Made by a program: the position numbers and the translations under genes. From Bradyrhizobium sp. LTSP885 (GTDB taxonomy: Bacteria; Pseudomonadota; Alphaproteobacteria; Rhizobiales; Xanthobacteraceae), in the NCBI RefSeq assembly GCF_000938305.1, contig NZ_JYMT01000042.1, positions 1 through 64,000 on the forward strand: a DNA stretch of 64,000 bases, written 5' to 3'. The notes beneath the pieces were generated by a model. The model did not search any database. It worked only from the letters and a program-made list of their open reading frames with translations, and was not told where the DNA came from. Positions 24,874 to 32,316 of this stretch are shown here, one piece after another; within the stretch, counting starts at the first letter, position 1, and the number at the start of each line of letters is the position of its first letter.

Positions 24874-25497
24874 ATGAACTATGATTCTATCAGTACAACG
24901 GCTGCCAAGGGCACCGTGCGAACCCTGAGCCAGCAGGAGGAGCTTCCCCTGCTGCGCGATCACCTTTTGAGACTGGACCGAACCAGCCGGCATGATCGGT
25001 TTCATGGCTTCATCGATGACAGTTTCATCCGTCGCTACGCCGAGCGGTGCGCCAATGATGGCACCGTCATCATCGCCTATGTCGAGGATGGCGTCGTCCG
25101 CGGTGCAGCCGAGTTGCATCCGCCGGAGCAGTCGCCGGACGCCCAGCCGGAGATCGCCTTCAGCGTGGAGCGGTCGGTCCGGCGCAAGGGCGTCGGCAGC
25201 ATCCTGTTTCGCAAGCTGATCGCTGAGGCCCACGCCAAGGGCTACACCAGCCTGCGGATCACTACCGGCGCGCAGAACGACGCGATGCGGGCGCTCGCCA
25301 ACAAGTTCGGTGCGCACCTGACCTTCCGTCACGGCGAATCCACCGGCAGCATCGACCTGAGCGAGCAGAGCCAGAGCGAGCCGGCGCCGGCAGCCGCCGC
25401 GGTTTCGCCGGTCGAGGCCGTCCGCGCGATCGCCGACATCAACCGCGCCTATTGGCGGATGGTGATGCAGATGTCGGGCTGGGGCCGGGCCGCCTAG
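24874..25497 (+). CDS. GNAT family N-acetyltransferase
   Basis: Acetyl-CoA-dependent transferase fold of 207 aa. The acetyl-CoA loop is VRRKGVGSILFRKLIAEA (the R/Q-x-x-G-x-G/A pattern) at about 106-124, preceded by the strand PEIAFSVERSV and followed by LRITTGAQNDAMRALANKFG. The C-terminal 50 residues are an Ala/Glu-rich spacer and a helix ending MVMQMSGWGRAA. The substrate is unknown. The gene has a well-formed promoter, a leader hairpin over its ribosome site and a strong shared terminator, so it is probably a single-gene unit under post-transcriptional control. Confidence 0.88.
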   Translation: MNYDSISTTAAKGTVRTLSQQEELPLLRDHLLRLDRTSRHDRFHGFIDDSFIRRYAERCANDGTVIIAYVEDGVVRGAAELHPPEQSPDAQPEIAFSVERSVRRKGVGSILFRKLIAEAHAKGYTSLRITTGAQNDAMRALANKFGAHLTFRHGESTGSIDLSEQSQSEPAPAAAAVSPVEAVRAIADINRAYWRMVMQMSGWGRAA

Positions 25498-25521
25498 TAG
25501 AGCATCCGCCAGCAACAAACG

Positions 25522-25560
25522 AAAAAGGGCAATTCGCTCAGCGAATTGCCCTTTCTTTTT
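25522..25560. terminator. Bidirectional intrinsic terminator
   Basis: GGGCAATTCGC (25527-25537) pairs perfectly with GCGAATTGCCC (25541-25551) around a TCA loop. TTTCTTTTT follows on the plus strand and AAAAA precedes it, giving a T-tail on the minus strand too. It separates the convergent GNAT gene and the small gene ending at 25578. Confidence 0.93.
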
Positions 25561-25577
25561 GATCAATCGGTTTGTTG

Positions 25578-25880
25578 TCAAGTGCCGGTGCGGGCCGCAA
25601 AGCGGCGGACCACGCGGCGCTCGACCACGATGGAGCGCTGCGCGCCCTGTTCGCCGGCGATCACCCGGGTGGCCGTGCCGGTCCGGGCGCTGACGCGAGC
25701 GGTCTTCTTGACCTCCGCCAGCACTTCTTCATAGGGCAGGCCCATCAGGGCAGACGCGATCTCGGCCTGGCCTTCCACGTCATCGGTGATGCCGATGGCC
25801 GCGAAGATTGCCTCCTCCAGCGTCGGCGGATCATGCCGTACGCGCCGGGTCCCATACTTGGTGTTCCAGTCTCCGCTCAT
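25578..25880 (-). CDS. Small conserved hypothetical protein
   Basis: Soluble protein of 100 aa starting MSGDWNTKYGTRRVRHDPPT. A central acidic helix region (LEEAIFAAIGITDDVEGQAE and LMGLPYEEVLAEVKKTA) is followed by a basic C-terminal tail rich in Arg. GAGG lies 5 nt upstream of the ATG at 25880, whereas an upstream in-frame ATG would add 19 residues without support. I recognise no domain. It ends at a shared strong terminator, consistent with a real expressed gene. Confidence 0.65.
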   Translation of the reverse strand: MSGDWNTKYGTRRVRHDPPTLEEAIFAAIGITDDVEGQAEIASALMGLPYEEVLAEVKKTARVSARTGTATRVIAGEQGAQRSIVVERRVVRRFAARTGT

Positions 25881-25969
25881 CGCCGCCTCGCTTCTGAATC
25901 GCGGGTGATACGTAAGTTGCCTTATGTTGCATTGCAATATGAAACTGATGTGGCATTTCAGCCATGCGT

Positions 25970-26270
25970 TCAGGGTCTCTCGATCTTGTGAGCGTCATAA
26001 AGCTCAAGAGTGGTCGCCGCAGCGGCCAAGGGCTGCAGCGAGCGCACCAATTCGCGGGTGGCAGGGACCGCGAAATGGGTCTGCAGCGCGGCGAGATCAG
26101 CCCATTGCTCGAAAAAACACCAGTCTCAGCGGATTCTCGCAGTCGATATGGACGGCATGTGAGATGCAGCCGGGCTCGGCGCGCGAACGGTGCACGTGTT
26201 CGAGACTTAGCCGCCGCACTTCGTCAAAGCTGTCGGGGCGGGCGGTCACGCTGCCAGTCACCACGATCAT
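25970..26270 (-). pseudogene. Antibiotic biosynthesis monooxygenase-type protein, one-base frameshift
   Basis: Read from the ATG at 26270 the frame gives MIVVTGSVTARPDSF...ENPLRLVFFRAMG and stops. Removing one base from the run of six A (plus strand 26112-26117) restores FFEQWADLAALQTHF...LELYDAHKIERP to a stop at 25970-25972. The repaired 99-aa protein is a typical small ABM-fold monooxygenase (putative quinol monooxygenase). The total span of 301 bp confirms one surplus base. It lies 19 bp downstream of the DUF2161 gene. A homopolymer slip could be a real mutation or a sequencing error. Confidence 0.85.
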
Positions 26271-26289
26271 GCCGCCCCCCTTGTTCGTC

Positions 26290-26976
26290 CTATGGCGCGG
26301 CTTCGGCCGCCCCTGAGAAATCCGCCGGCTGCTGCGGCCAGCGCTTCAGCGCCGCGCGCCCGGCATCGGTCAACACATAGATGCCGCGCTCGGCGCGATC
26401 GAACCAGCCATAGACATTGTGCAACAGGATCTTGCCGGCGTCCGGAAAATCGACGCGCAACTCGCGCACCTTGCGCGGGCCGTTCGCAAGCGCCGAGGCG
26501 CAGGCCAGCGCCTGCTGCCGATAGGCGGTCATGATCGGCGCCCGGGTCGAGCCTCCCAGGACCGGATCGCCCTTGCGCTTGCGATGCTCGGCGATCAGGC
26601 GCGACCGCTTCTTCGGATTGCGGCGGGGTGCCGCGGTCGGCGGCTTCACCAGCACCTCGACATCGCCGGTCGAGGTGACGCCGAGCATGCCGAAGCCGAG
26701 CCGGCGGCACAGATTGCGGTAGCGTGCATCGCTCTCGCGGCCCTTGCCGCGGATCGAGATCTTTGCGGCGATCCAGACCTCGTCGGCGGCGCCGGCGCGA
26801 TCGACCGCCTGCAGGATCAGTTCGAGATTGAACGCGAGCTTGAGTTCCCCGATCACGACAACCGGCGGATCGCCGGCACTTAGCGCGACCAGATCGCAGC
26901 CGCCGACCTCGCCCTTGACCGTGAAGCCGAGCTTTTCGAGGAAGCGTTTGACGGGCAGATAAAGCGCGGTTTCCAA
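26290..26976 (-). CDS. DUF2161 family protein (nuclease-like fold)
   Basis: Protein of 228 aa that begins LETALYLPVKRFLEKLGF, the usual opening of DUF2161 proteins. A PD-(D/E)XK-like core is suggested by VKGEVGGCDLVALSAGDPPVVVIGELKL (an acidic residue, then E-x-K), but activity is not demonstrated for the family to my knowledge. A basic central stretch (PRRNPKKRSRLIAEHRKRKG) and a winged-helix-like C-terminus (VRELRVDFPDAGKILLHNVYGWFDR) follow. TTG at 26976 is taken as the start: GGAG lies 7 nt upstream and the family N-terminus coincides, while the ATG 30 codons upstream adds unrelated sequence. Confidence 0.8.
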   Translation of the reverse strand: METALYLPVKRFLEKLGFTVKGEVGGCDLVALSAGDPPVVVIGELKLAFNLELILQAVDRAGAADEVWIAAKISIRGKGRESDARYRNLCRRLGFGMLGVTSTGDVEVLVKPPTAAPRRNPKKRSRLIAEHRKRKGDPVLGGSTRAPIMTAYRQQALACASALANGPRKVRELRVDFPDAGKILLHNVYGWFDRAERGIYVLTDAGRAALKRWPQQPADFSGAAEAAP

Positions 26977-27117
26977 CGGTAGGCTCCGGCGGCGCCCCAG
27001 GCCGCGACTCGATTCGCAGCAGCATAGCGCGGATCGGGTCCGCCGACCGCGACCGGATTTGCCCAACGCCCGCTTGGACGGTTATTGTTGCTGCCGGGAC
27101 AAGGCGCAACAATTTCC

Positions 27118-27462
27118 ATGATCAAGAACGGGCTCTATCACATCACCATCGACTTCCTCGACAGCGTTTCCGGCGGCAATCAGGGCGTCATGGTGCTGCG
27201 TGACGGCCAGATGCGCGGCGGCGACTCGTTCTTCTACGCCCACGGCAGCTACACCGCGGCGGACGGCAAATGGAAGGGCGAGGTCACCAACCAGGAGCAT
27301 TCGCCGACCTATGGCGAGCGGCCGGTGTGGGAACGCAAGGTCGTCACGATCGGGTTTACCGGCACCTACACCGATGAGACCGCCGAAGGCGACGGCATCG
27401 CGCTCGCCGGAAAGCAGAGCATCCGCTTCAAGTCGAAGCTGCGGCTATTGATCCCGGATTGA
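27118..27462 (+). CDS. GrlR-like small protein, single domain
   Basis: Protein of 114 aa resembling the GrlR family, beta-barrel-like proteins first known as negative regulators of a type III secretion activator. It reads MIKNGLYHITIDFLDS, GVMVLRDGQMRGGDSFFY, GSYTAADGKWKGEVTNQEHS and IALAGKQSIRFKSKLRLL. The same phrases recur in the second half of the tandem protein at 32317-33072. No secretion genes are nearby, so the pathogen role should not be transferred. Its 3' end overlaps a small convergent gene by 35 bp. Confidence 0.75.
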   Translation: MIKNGLYHITIDFLDSVSGGNQGVMVLRDGQMRGGDSFFYAHGSYTAADGKWKGEVTNQEHSPTYGERPVWERKVVTIGFTGTYTDETAEGDGIALAGKQSIRFKSKLRLLIPD

Positions 27463-27604
27463 GCAAGTCGAGCGATTGTCCGGCGCGATGCGCTGCCAGT
27501 GCCTCCTCGGCAAGGGCGTCAAATTTCCCGCCCTTTGCGTCCCGCTCAATCGCTGCGTCGAACCGCTCCGCATCGGTCTCTTCGATGTCGTTTGCTTTGA
27601 TCAT
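27428..27604 (-). CDS. Small acidic hypothetical protein
   Basis: Protein of 58 aa starting MIKANDIEETDAERFDAAIE. It is charged and helical in appearance, with an AERFDAAIERDAKGGKFDALAEEALAAHRAG core that looks like genuine protein rather than a shadow frame. The start lies 5 bp after the stop of the SDR gene on the same strand, indicating translational coupling, with AGAAGG close to the ATG. It overlaps the end of the convergent GrlR-like gene by 35 bp. Its function is unknown; the small-protein-after-enzyme arrangement does not identify it. Confidence 0.5.
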   Translation of the reverse strand: MIKANDIEETDAERFDAAIERDAKGGKFDALAEEALAAHRAGQSLDLLNPGSIAAAST

Positions 27605-27609
27605 ACCTT

Positions 27610-28290
27610 CTAGACCCGTCCGTTGACCGGCAGCAGCGCGCCGGTGACGGCGCTGGCGGCGTCGCTGGCGAGGAACAGGATGACGTCGGCGAGTTCTTTC
27701 GGCGTCACCCATTTGGAAACGTCAGCCTTCGGCATCGCGGCGCGATTGGCTGCGGTGTCGATGATCGAGGGCAGCACGGCGTTGACCGTGACCTTGCCCT
27801 TCAGCTCGGCCGCGAGTGCTTCGGTCAGGCGATGCACGCCGGCCTTCGAGGCGGCATAGGAGCCCATGCCGGCAGCGGCCTGCAGCGCGCCCAGCGCGCC
27901 GATGTTGATGATGCGGCCGGCGCCGGTCGAGGAAAGATGCGGGATCGCGGCGCGCGAGGCGTTCAGCGCGGTCATCACATTCATCGCATACATGCGCTGC
28001 CAGGTCGCGGGCTCGCCGTCGGCGACCGACTCGAAGGTGAAGCCGCCGGCGATGTTGATCAGCGCATCGAGCCGGCCGAAATGCGCGGCCGCCTTGTCGA
28101 TCGCCGATCTGGCCTGCGCGGCGTCGGTGAGATCGACGCCGCCGAGCTCGATGCGGTCAGCCGTCGCCGCAACCGACGACGCTGCATGATCGATACCGGC
28201 GACGCGCGCGCCCCTTGCGAGAGCTTGTTCGGCGACCACCTTGCCGAGCGCGCCCAGGGCGCCGGTGATGACGATGGCTTTTCCGTTCAT
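27610..28290 (-). CDS. SDR family oxidoreductase
   Basis: Classical short-chain dehydrogenase/reductase of 226 aa using NAD(P)H. The cofactor motif reads VITGALGALGKVVAEQ (a TGxxxxxG variant), the acidic residue is D61-like in GGVDLTD, NIAGG is the NNAG equivalent, and the catalytic tyrosine and lysine are in GMGSYAASKAGVHRLTE with a preceding IINIGALGAL. The C-terminus (GALLPVNGRV) is the usual short-chain ending. The substrate is unknown. GGAG lies 6 nt upstream of the ATG. A 58-aa gene follows 5 bp downstream. Confidence 0.92.
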   Translation of the reverse strand: MNGKAIVITGALGALGKVVAEQALARGARVAGIDHAASSVAATADRIELGGVDLTDAAQARSAIDKAAAHFGRLDALINIAGGFTFESVADGEPATWQRMYAMNVMTALNASRAAIPHLSSTGAGRIINIGALGALQAAAGMGSYAASKAGVHRLTEALAAELKGKVTVNAVLPSIIDTAANRAAMPKADVSKWVTPKELADVILFLASDAASAVTGALLPVNGRV

Positions 28291-28414
28291 AGTGGTCTCC
28301 GTGCAGGGAACAGGCAGGCGTCCACTATGATTAGGTGGATTTCATTTGCAATGCCGCGAATTTCGCTACCTACTGCGGGTATTGTTCAATTCATTCGCGC
28401 AAAGGATGTTTGCG

Positions 28415-29116
28415 ATGCCCGCACCCAGGCCATGCGAAACGCATCTCGATATTGTGAAGCTCCAGCACGGCTTGCCGCATCTGGCCCAAGCGCTCAAACG
28501 TCAACGCAAGGTCAAGGTGGTGGCGCTCGGATCGTCATCGACCGCGGGTGCTGATAATATTCTGCCGTTCCCGCCGCGACTCGAGATGCTGTGGCGAAGC
28601 CAGAAACCGTCCTTCGGCCGGATGATTGATGTGATCAACCGCGGCATCGGTGGTCAGGAGGCGCCGGAAGAGTTCTCGCGCATCGAATCCGATGTCATCG
28701 CTGAAGCACCGGTGATGGTGATCTGGCAGGTCGGCACCAACGCCGTCTACAAGAACTACAACTTCGATCAGGTACAAGCGACATTCCAGGCGGGACTAGA
28801 CGTGCTCGCCGGGCTGCCGCTCGACGTCGTGGTGATGGATTCCCAGTACACTCAGGCCATCATCGGAACGCCTGACGTACTCAAGCTTGCCAACCAGTTC
28901 ATGCCGATGATCGCCGAGGTCGCAGCAAGCAGGCAAGTCAACTTGTTCCGCCGTTTTGCGCTGATGAAGCAATGGGTCGATGCCGGAATTCCGTTGTCCG
29001 AACTCGACGACGGCGCGCAGGAGCATCTTCATACAAGTGACTGGGCGACCGATTGTGTGACGCAGGCATTGCTCGGTGCGATCAACGATGCCGTGACGCG
29101 CGAGCTGATCACGTAA
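28415..29116 (+). CDS. SGNH/GDSL hydrolase family protein
   Basis: Predicted esterase of 233 aa. The SGNH blocks are in order: block I VVALGSSSTAGA with the nucleophile serine, block II INRGIGGQEAPEE with the glycine, block III IWQVGTNAVYKN with the asparagine, and block V with histidine in EHLHTSDWATDC. Deviation from the canonical GDS in block I is common. The start at 28415 is chosen because AAAGGA lies 8 nt upstream. No signal peptide is evident, so the protein is probably cytoplasmic. It is divergent from the SDR gene. Substrate unknown. Confidence 0.85.
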   Translation: MPAPRPCETHLDIVKLQHGLPHLAQALKRQRKVKVVALGSSSTAGADNILPFPPRLEMLWRSQKPSFGRMIDVINRGIGGQEAPEEFSRIESDVIAEAPVMVIWQVGTNAVYKNYNFDQVQATFQAGLDVLAGLPLDVVVMDSQYTQAIIGTPDVLKLANQFMPMIAEVAASRQVNLFRRFALMKQWVDAGIPLSELDDGAQEHLHTSDWATDCVTQALLGAINDAVTRELIT

Positions 29117-29218
29117 GACTACGGGTGTCGCGCGATCAGTAAAATTTGCCGCAGTTCTGTAAGTCGATAGCAGAATCCTTCCGATAGAAGCGAAGTCCGA
29201 CCAAGGCAGGGGTTCGTT

Positions 29219-29422
29219 ATGGGATATCTTCCGGATCACGGTTTACCGCTTGTTCAGCTTAAGGAGCAGCGGCGCGACCTCGTGGTGGCGCTGCAGAATC
29301 GCAACGGGCCGGTGAGCTGTTGGGAGTTGATGCAGATCGCGGCAATCCAGCAGGCGATCTCCGCATTCGAGGACGTCATCGCCGATCTCGACGCGGAGCT
29401 CGAACTCGAGGCCGCGGCCTGA
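29219..29422 (+). CDS. Small conserved hypothetical protein
   Basis: Soluble protein of 67 aa starting MGYLPDHGLPLVQLKEQR. It is predominantly helical and amphipathic with an Asp/Glu-rich end (VIADLDAELELEAAA), suggesting a coiled coil or small oligomer. AGGGG lies 5 nt upstream of the ATG. It converges with the tyrosine phosphatase gene, whose stop is four bases beyond its own. I recognise no family. Confidence 0.65.
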   Translation: MGYLPDHGLPLVQLKEQRRDLVVALQNRNGPVSCWELMQIAAIQQAISAFEDVIADLDAELELEAAA

Positions 29423-29425
29423 ACT

Positions 29426-30172
29426 TCACGCCTGCAAATAGCGGCCTTCAAGCGCCTTGCGCTCGGCCTGTCCGAGCCCGATTCCATCTCGGAAATAACG
29501 ATCGAGGTTGCCGTAATCGGCATCGATCGCCTCGAACGCAGCGTGCAGGAACGCGGGCTGCACGGCGCCGAGCACCTGCTTGACGTCGTCGGGAAGCTCG
29601 GTGCTGGCGGACGGATCGCGCTTGTAGAACTGGTTGGTCAGGAGATAGTCGTCCGCGATTACCTCGCCGGGCACGCCGAGCGCGTGCAGGATCAGCGCGC
29701 AGGCAAAGCCGGTGCGATCCTTGCCGGCGGTGCAGTGGATCACGAGCGGCGCACGATCTTCGAGCAGATGGGCAAACAGCGCGCGATAGCGCGGTGTGTT
29801 GTCCTGAACATAGCCGCGATAGGAGTCCTGCATCACCTCGACCGCGTCGGCCTTCGACGGCGGCCGGCCGCGCGCGGCGATCGCGCGCAGCGCGGCCACG
29901 ACTGTCGGCTCGACGGGAAGTGAATGCACGGTGATTTCGGCCATGCCGCACGGCGCTTCAGTGCGTTCGGTCACGCCGCGGAAGTCGAATGCGCTTCTGA
30001 CCCCGAGTCCGCGCACCACCGCGACGTCCGGCTCGGTGAGATGGCCAAGATGATTGGAGCGAAAGATCTGCCGCCAGCGCACCGTTCGTCCATCCCGCGT
30101 CGGGTAGCCGCCGAGGTCGCGAAAATTGCTCGCGCCGGAAAGATCGAGATGGCGGGCAGGGATTTCTGACAT
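29426..30172 (-). CDS. Tyrosine-protein phosphatase (Tyr_phosphatase3-like)
   Basis: Predicted phosphatase of 248 aa with the cysteine-based active-site loop HCTAGKDRTG at 146-155 (C147, R153). N-terminal ASNFRDLGGYPTRDGRTVRW and IFRSNHLGHLTEPD are typical of the group related to bacterial and mycobacterial PtpB, which may act on phosphotyrosine or phosphoinositides. No kinase or polysaccharide genes are adjacent, so its target is unknown. The start MSEIPARHLDLSGASNFRD is the normal opening. It is the last gene before the region of small minus-strand features upstream of glnII. Confidence 0.9.
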   Translation of the reverse strand: MSEIPARHLDLSGASNFRDLGGYPTRDGRTVRWRQIFRSNHLGHLTEPDVAVVRGLGVRSAFDFRGVTERTEAPCGMAEITVHSLPVEPTVVAALRAIAARGRPPSKADAVEVMQDSYRGYVQDNTPRYRALFAHLLEDRAPLVIHCTAGKDRTGFACALILHALGVPGEVIADDYLLTNQFYKRDPSASTELPDDVKQVLGAVQPAFLHAAFEAIDADYGNLDRYFRDGIGLGQAERKALEGRYLQA

Positions 30173-30309
30173 CGGACCAACCTGTGCTCACATCGTCGCG
30201 GACTTGACGCAGGACTGGTCTATAGCTGGCCTCTCGCTGGGAGAATATGACTTATCCTGGGAGCGTCTCGTTCGGCAGGGCGACCCGTGACGGCCTGCAA
30301 CCCGGCATG

Positions 30310-30339
30310 AAAAAAGGGCCGAAACCTTGGTTCCGACCC
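30310..30339 (-). terminator. Degenerate intrinsic terminator on the minus strand
   Basis: GGGCCGAAACC (30316-30326) and GGTTCCGACCC (30329-30339) pair at 9 of 11 positions. A run of six A at 30310-30315 gives TTTTTT after the hairpin when read on the minus strand. It lies about 60 nt downstream of the small gene ending at 30403. Confidence 0.5.
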
Positions 30340-30402
30340 TTCTTTACTGTTCCGACGCTGCCTGATGTGTCCTGCGCGTCGTGCCCCTCGATCGCGCCGG
30401 CA

Positions 30403-30597
30403 TCAGTGATCCCGGCCCGGTTTGGCGTCTTCGATCGCCGCCTGATGGTACCAGCTGTCGCTGCAGTTGCTGGTCTCAACCTGTGCCGCGAGCGCCGTCC
30501 TGGCGTCGCCATAGCGACGTCCGCTGAGAGCTGCGCGGCCCCCGGCCGGGAATTGATAGATCTTGGCAGATCCCTCATTTAAGCCTGTGTTCATCAT
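30403..30597 (-). CDS. Small hypothetical protein
   Basis: Soluble protein of 64 aa starting MMNTGLNEGSAKIYQFPAGG. A basic central patch (RAALSGRRYGDARTALAAQ) is followed by a polar end with CSDSWYHQAAIEDAK. The IYQFPAGGR phrase is reminiscent of small conserved rhizobial proteins but I cannot name a family. GGAGA lies 7 nt upstream of the first ATG at 30597; the next codon is also ATG. A hairpin with a minus-strand T-run follows the gene, supporting an independent transcript. Confidence 0.6.
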   Translation of the reverse strand: MMNTGLNEGSAKIYQFPAGGRAALSGRRYGDARTALAAQVETSNCSDSWYHQAAIEDAKPGRDH

Positions 30598-30702
30598 CGC
30601 AAAGTCTCCTTGGTCCGGAATGCGAACCACCATGGTGCGCCCGACTCCTTCGTGCGCCGTTACCGTCCTCTGCATATCGGCCGAGGCCCGTGAGGGTGCA
30701 AG

Positions 30703-30721
30703 GTGACTAAGACGTAGTCAC
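30703..30721. promoter_or_regulatory. Dyad, possible operator
   Basis: GTGACTA and TAGTCAC form a perfect 7-bp inverted repeat with a 5-nt spacer (AGACG). It lies 106 bp upstream of the minus-strand small gene and about 340 bp upstream of the glnII promoter. The binding protein is unknown. Confidence 0.4.
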
Positions 30722-30992
30722 ATTCTGTTTAATTCGTAGGCAATTCCGCGTTTGCCTCCTGCGGGGCAGTATGCAGATGACCAACGCTTGGGCCGGAGTG
30801 GTGGTTGCTAGAAGCTTGCCGGGCGCGGGCGGGCCGGAGGCGAACTGTCACACGACACTGCCACGGCTTTAATCGGCAGGGCGCCTTCGGCCGGATTTGC
30901 CGGAGAATCGGGCGCTGGCGCAGGTCTGAAAGCGGAATCTGGCTGCCCAAAACGCATGCCAGCCGCGCTCCTATGTCGCACCAAAAAATGCA

Positions 30993-31009
30993 GTGTCCGC
31001 TGTGGACAC
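30993..31009. promoter_or_regulatory. Dyad upstream of the glnII promoter
   Basis: GTGTCC and GGACAC form a perfect 6-bp inverted repeat with a 5-nt spacer, 33 bp upstream of the -24 element. The 17-bp size equals that of an NtrC site, but the sequence matches the TGCACC half-site at only 2 of 6 positions, so the binding factor is open. Confidence 0.4.
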
Positions 31010-31042
31010 CAGCGAGCACGGCGGGTGCCGCATTGCAGCGAC

Positions 31043-31059
31043 TGGCATTTTAATTGCTT
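31043..31059 (+). promoter_or_regulatory. Sigma-54 (-24/-12) promoter of glnII
   Basis: TGGCATTTTAATTGCTT has the invariant GG and GC doublets exactly 10 nt apart and matches TGGCAC-N5-TTGCA at most positions. It lies 94 bp upstream of the glnII start codon, placing transcription near 31070. Bradyrhizobium glnII is known to be controlled by NtrC and sigma-54 under nitrogen limitation, which fits. Confidence 0.85.
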
Positions 31060-31152
31060 GGTAGCAAGTGGCCGATGGTGGCCGGGTACACGTGCGGCGA
31101 TCGACTTGCTTTCGGTTTCCTCACGTTTTTGCATCATCAACAGAGAGGTTCA

Positions 31153-32187
31153 ATGACCAAGTACAAGCTCGAGTATATCTGGCTCGACGGATATACGCCG
31201 ACGCCGAGCCTGCGCGGCAAGACGCAGATCAAGGAATTCGCGTCGTTCCCGACCCTCGAACAGCTTCCGCTCTGGGGCTTCGATGGCTCGTCAACCCAGC
31301 AGGCTGAAGGCCATAGCTCTGACTGCGTGCTGAAGCCGGTCGCGGTTTACCCCGACGCTGCGCGCGAAAACGGCGCGCTGGTGATGTGCGAAGTCATGAT
31401 GCCCGACGGCAAGACGCCGCACGCCTCGAACAAGCGCGCCACCATCCTGGACGACGAAGGCGCATGGTTCGGCTTCGAGCAGGAATATTTCTTCTACAAG
31501 GACGGCCGCCCGCTCGGCTTCCCGTCGGACGGTTATCCGGCGCCGCAGGGCCCGTACTACACCGGCGTCGGCTACTCGAACGTCGGCGGCGTCGCCCGCA
31601 AGATCGTCGAAGAGCACCTCAACCTCTGTCTCGGCGCTGGCATCAACCACGAAGGTATCAACGCCGAAGTGGCGAAGGGCCAGTGGGAATTCCAGATCTT
31701 CGGCAAGGGCTCCAAGAAGGCCGCTGACGAAATGTGGATGGCTCGCTACCTGATGCTGCGCCTCACCGAGAGCTACGGCATCGACATCGAGTTCCACTGC
31801 AAGCCGCTCGGCGACACCGACTGGAACGGCTCGGGCATGCACGCCAACTTCTCGACCTCGTACATGCGCGAAGTCGGCGGCAAGGAGTATTTCGAGAGCC
31901 TGATGTCGGCCTTTGAGAAGAACATCATGGACCACATCTCGGTCTACGGGCCTGATAACGACAAGCGCCTGACCGGCAAGCACGAGACCGCGCCCTGGAA
32001 CAAGTTCAGCTACGGCATTGCCGACCGCGGCGCCTCGGTTCGCGTTCCGCACTCCTTCGTCAACAATGGCTACAAGGGCTATCTGGAAGACCGCCGTCCG
32101 AATTCCCAAGGCGACCCCTACCAGATCGCATCGCAGATCCTGAAGACGATCTCCGAAGTTCCGACCGGCGTGAAGGCTGCGGCCTAA
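31153..32187 (+). CDS. glnII: Glutamine synthetase II
   Basis: Eukaryotic-type glutamine synthetase of 344 aa, assembling ammonia and glutamate with ATP. Signatures include the N-terminal LEYIWLDGYTPTPSLRGKT, WGFDGSSTQQAEGHSSD, GFEQEYFFYKDGRPLGFP, AEVAKGQWEFQIFG and the C-terminal DRGASVRVPHS. The start at 31153 follows AGAGAGG by 6 nt. It is preceded by a -24/-12 promoter and followed by a strong terminator, so it forms a single-gene, nitrogen-controlled unit. GSII is not controlled by adenylylation, unlike GlnA; glnA is not in the window. Confidence 0.97.
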   Translation: MTKYKLEYIWLDGYTPTPSLRGKTQIKEFASFPTLEQLPLWGFDGSSTQQAEGHSSDCVLKPVAVYPDAARENGALVMCEVMMPDGKTPHASNKRATILDDEGAWFGFEQEYFFYKDGRPLGFPSDGYPAPQGPYYTGVGYSNVGGVARKIVEEHLNLCLGAGINHEGINAEVAKGQWEFQIFGKGSKKAADEMWMARYLMLRLTESYGIDIEFHCKPLGDTDWNGSGMHANFSTSYMREVGGKEYFESLMSAFEKNIMDHISVYGPDNDKRLTGKHETAPWNKFSYGIADRGASVRVPHSFVNNGYKGYLEDRRPNSQGDPYQIASQILKTISEVPTGVKAAA

Positions 32188-32229
32188 GATCCCGTTGGAC
32201 CCGGACGGCAGCGTCCGGTATCGCAATCC

Positions 32230-32267
32230 GGTCCGCCAAGCGAAAGCTTGGCGGACCTTTGCGTTTT
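32230..32267 (+). terminator. glnII intrinsic terminator
   Basis: GGTCCGCCAAGC (32230-32241) pairs perfectly with GCTTGGCGGACC (32246-32257) around a GAAA tetraloop, followed by TTTGCGTTTT. The GNRA loop and 12-bp stem make this one of the strongest terminators in the window. Confidence 0.93.
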
Positions 32268-32316
32268 ATGACATCGCTTGTGCGCGGCTTCACACGGAAA
32301 GCGGTTTCGCTGCGTT

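Larger units (their letters stand above)
30598..31042. other. Long non-coding interval upstream of glnII
   Basis: About 445 bp up to the glnII promoter with no convincing gene on either strand. It holds two clear dyads (30703-30721 and 30993-31009) and a motif GCACCAAAAAATGCA (30978-30992) that loosely recalls an NtrC site but has a 4-nt rather than 5-nt spacer. This length is usual for enhancer-dependent promoters. Confidence 0.55.

Noticed and set aside
30978..30992. Possible NtrC site GCACCAAAAAATGCA upstream of glnII
   Set aside because: The spacer is 4 nt rather than 5 nt and only one half-site matches well, so it is not listed as a site.
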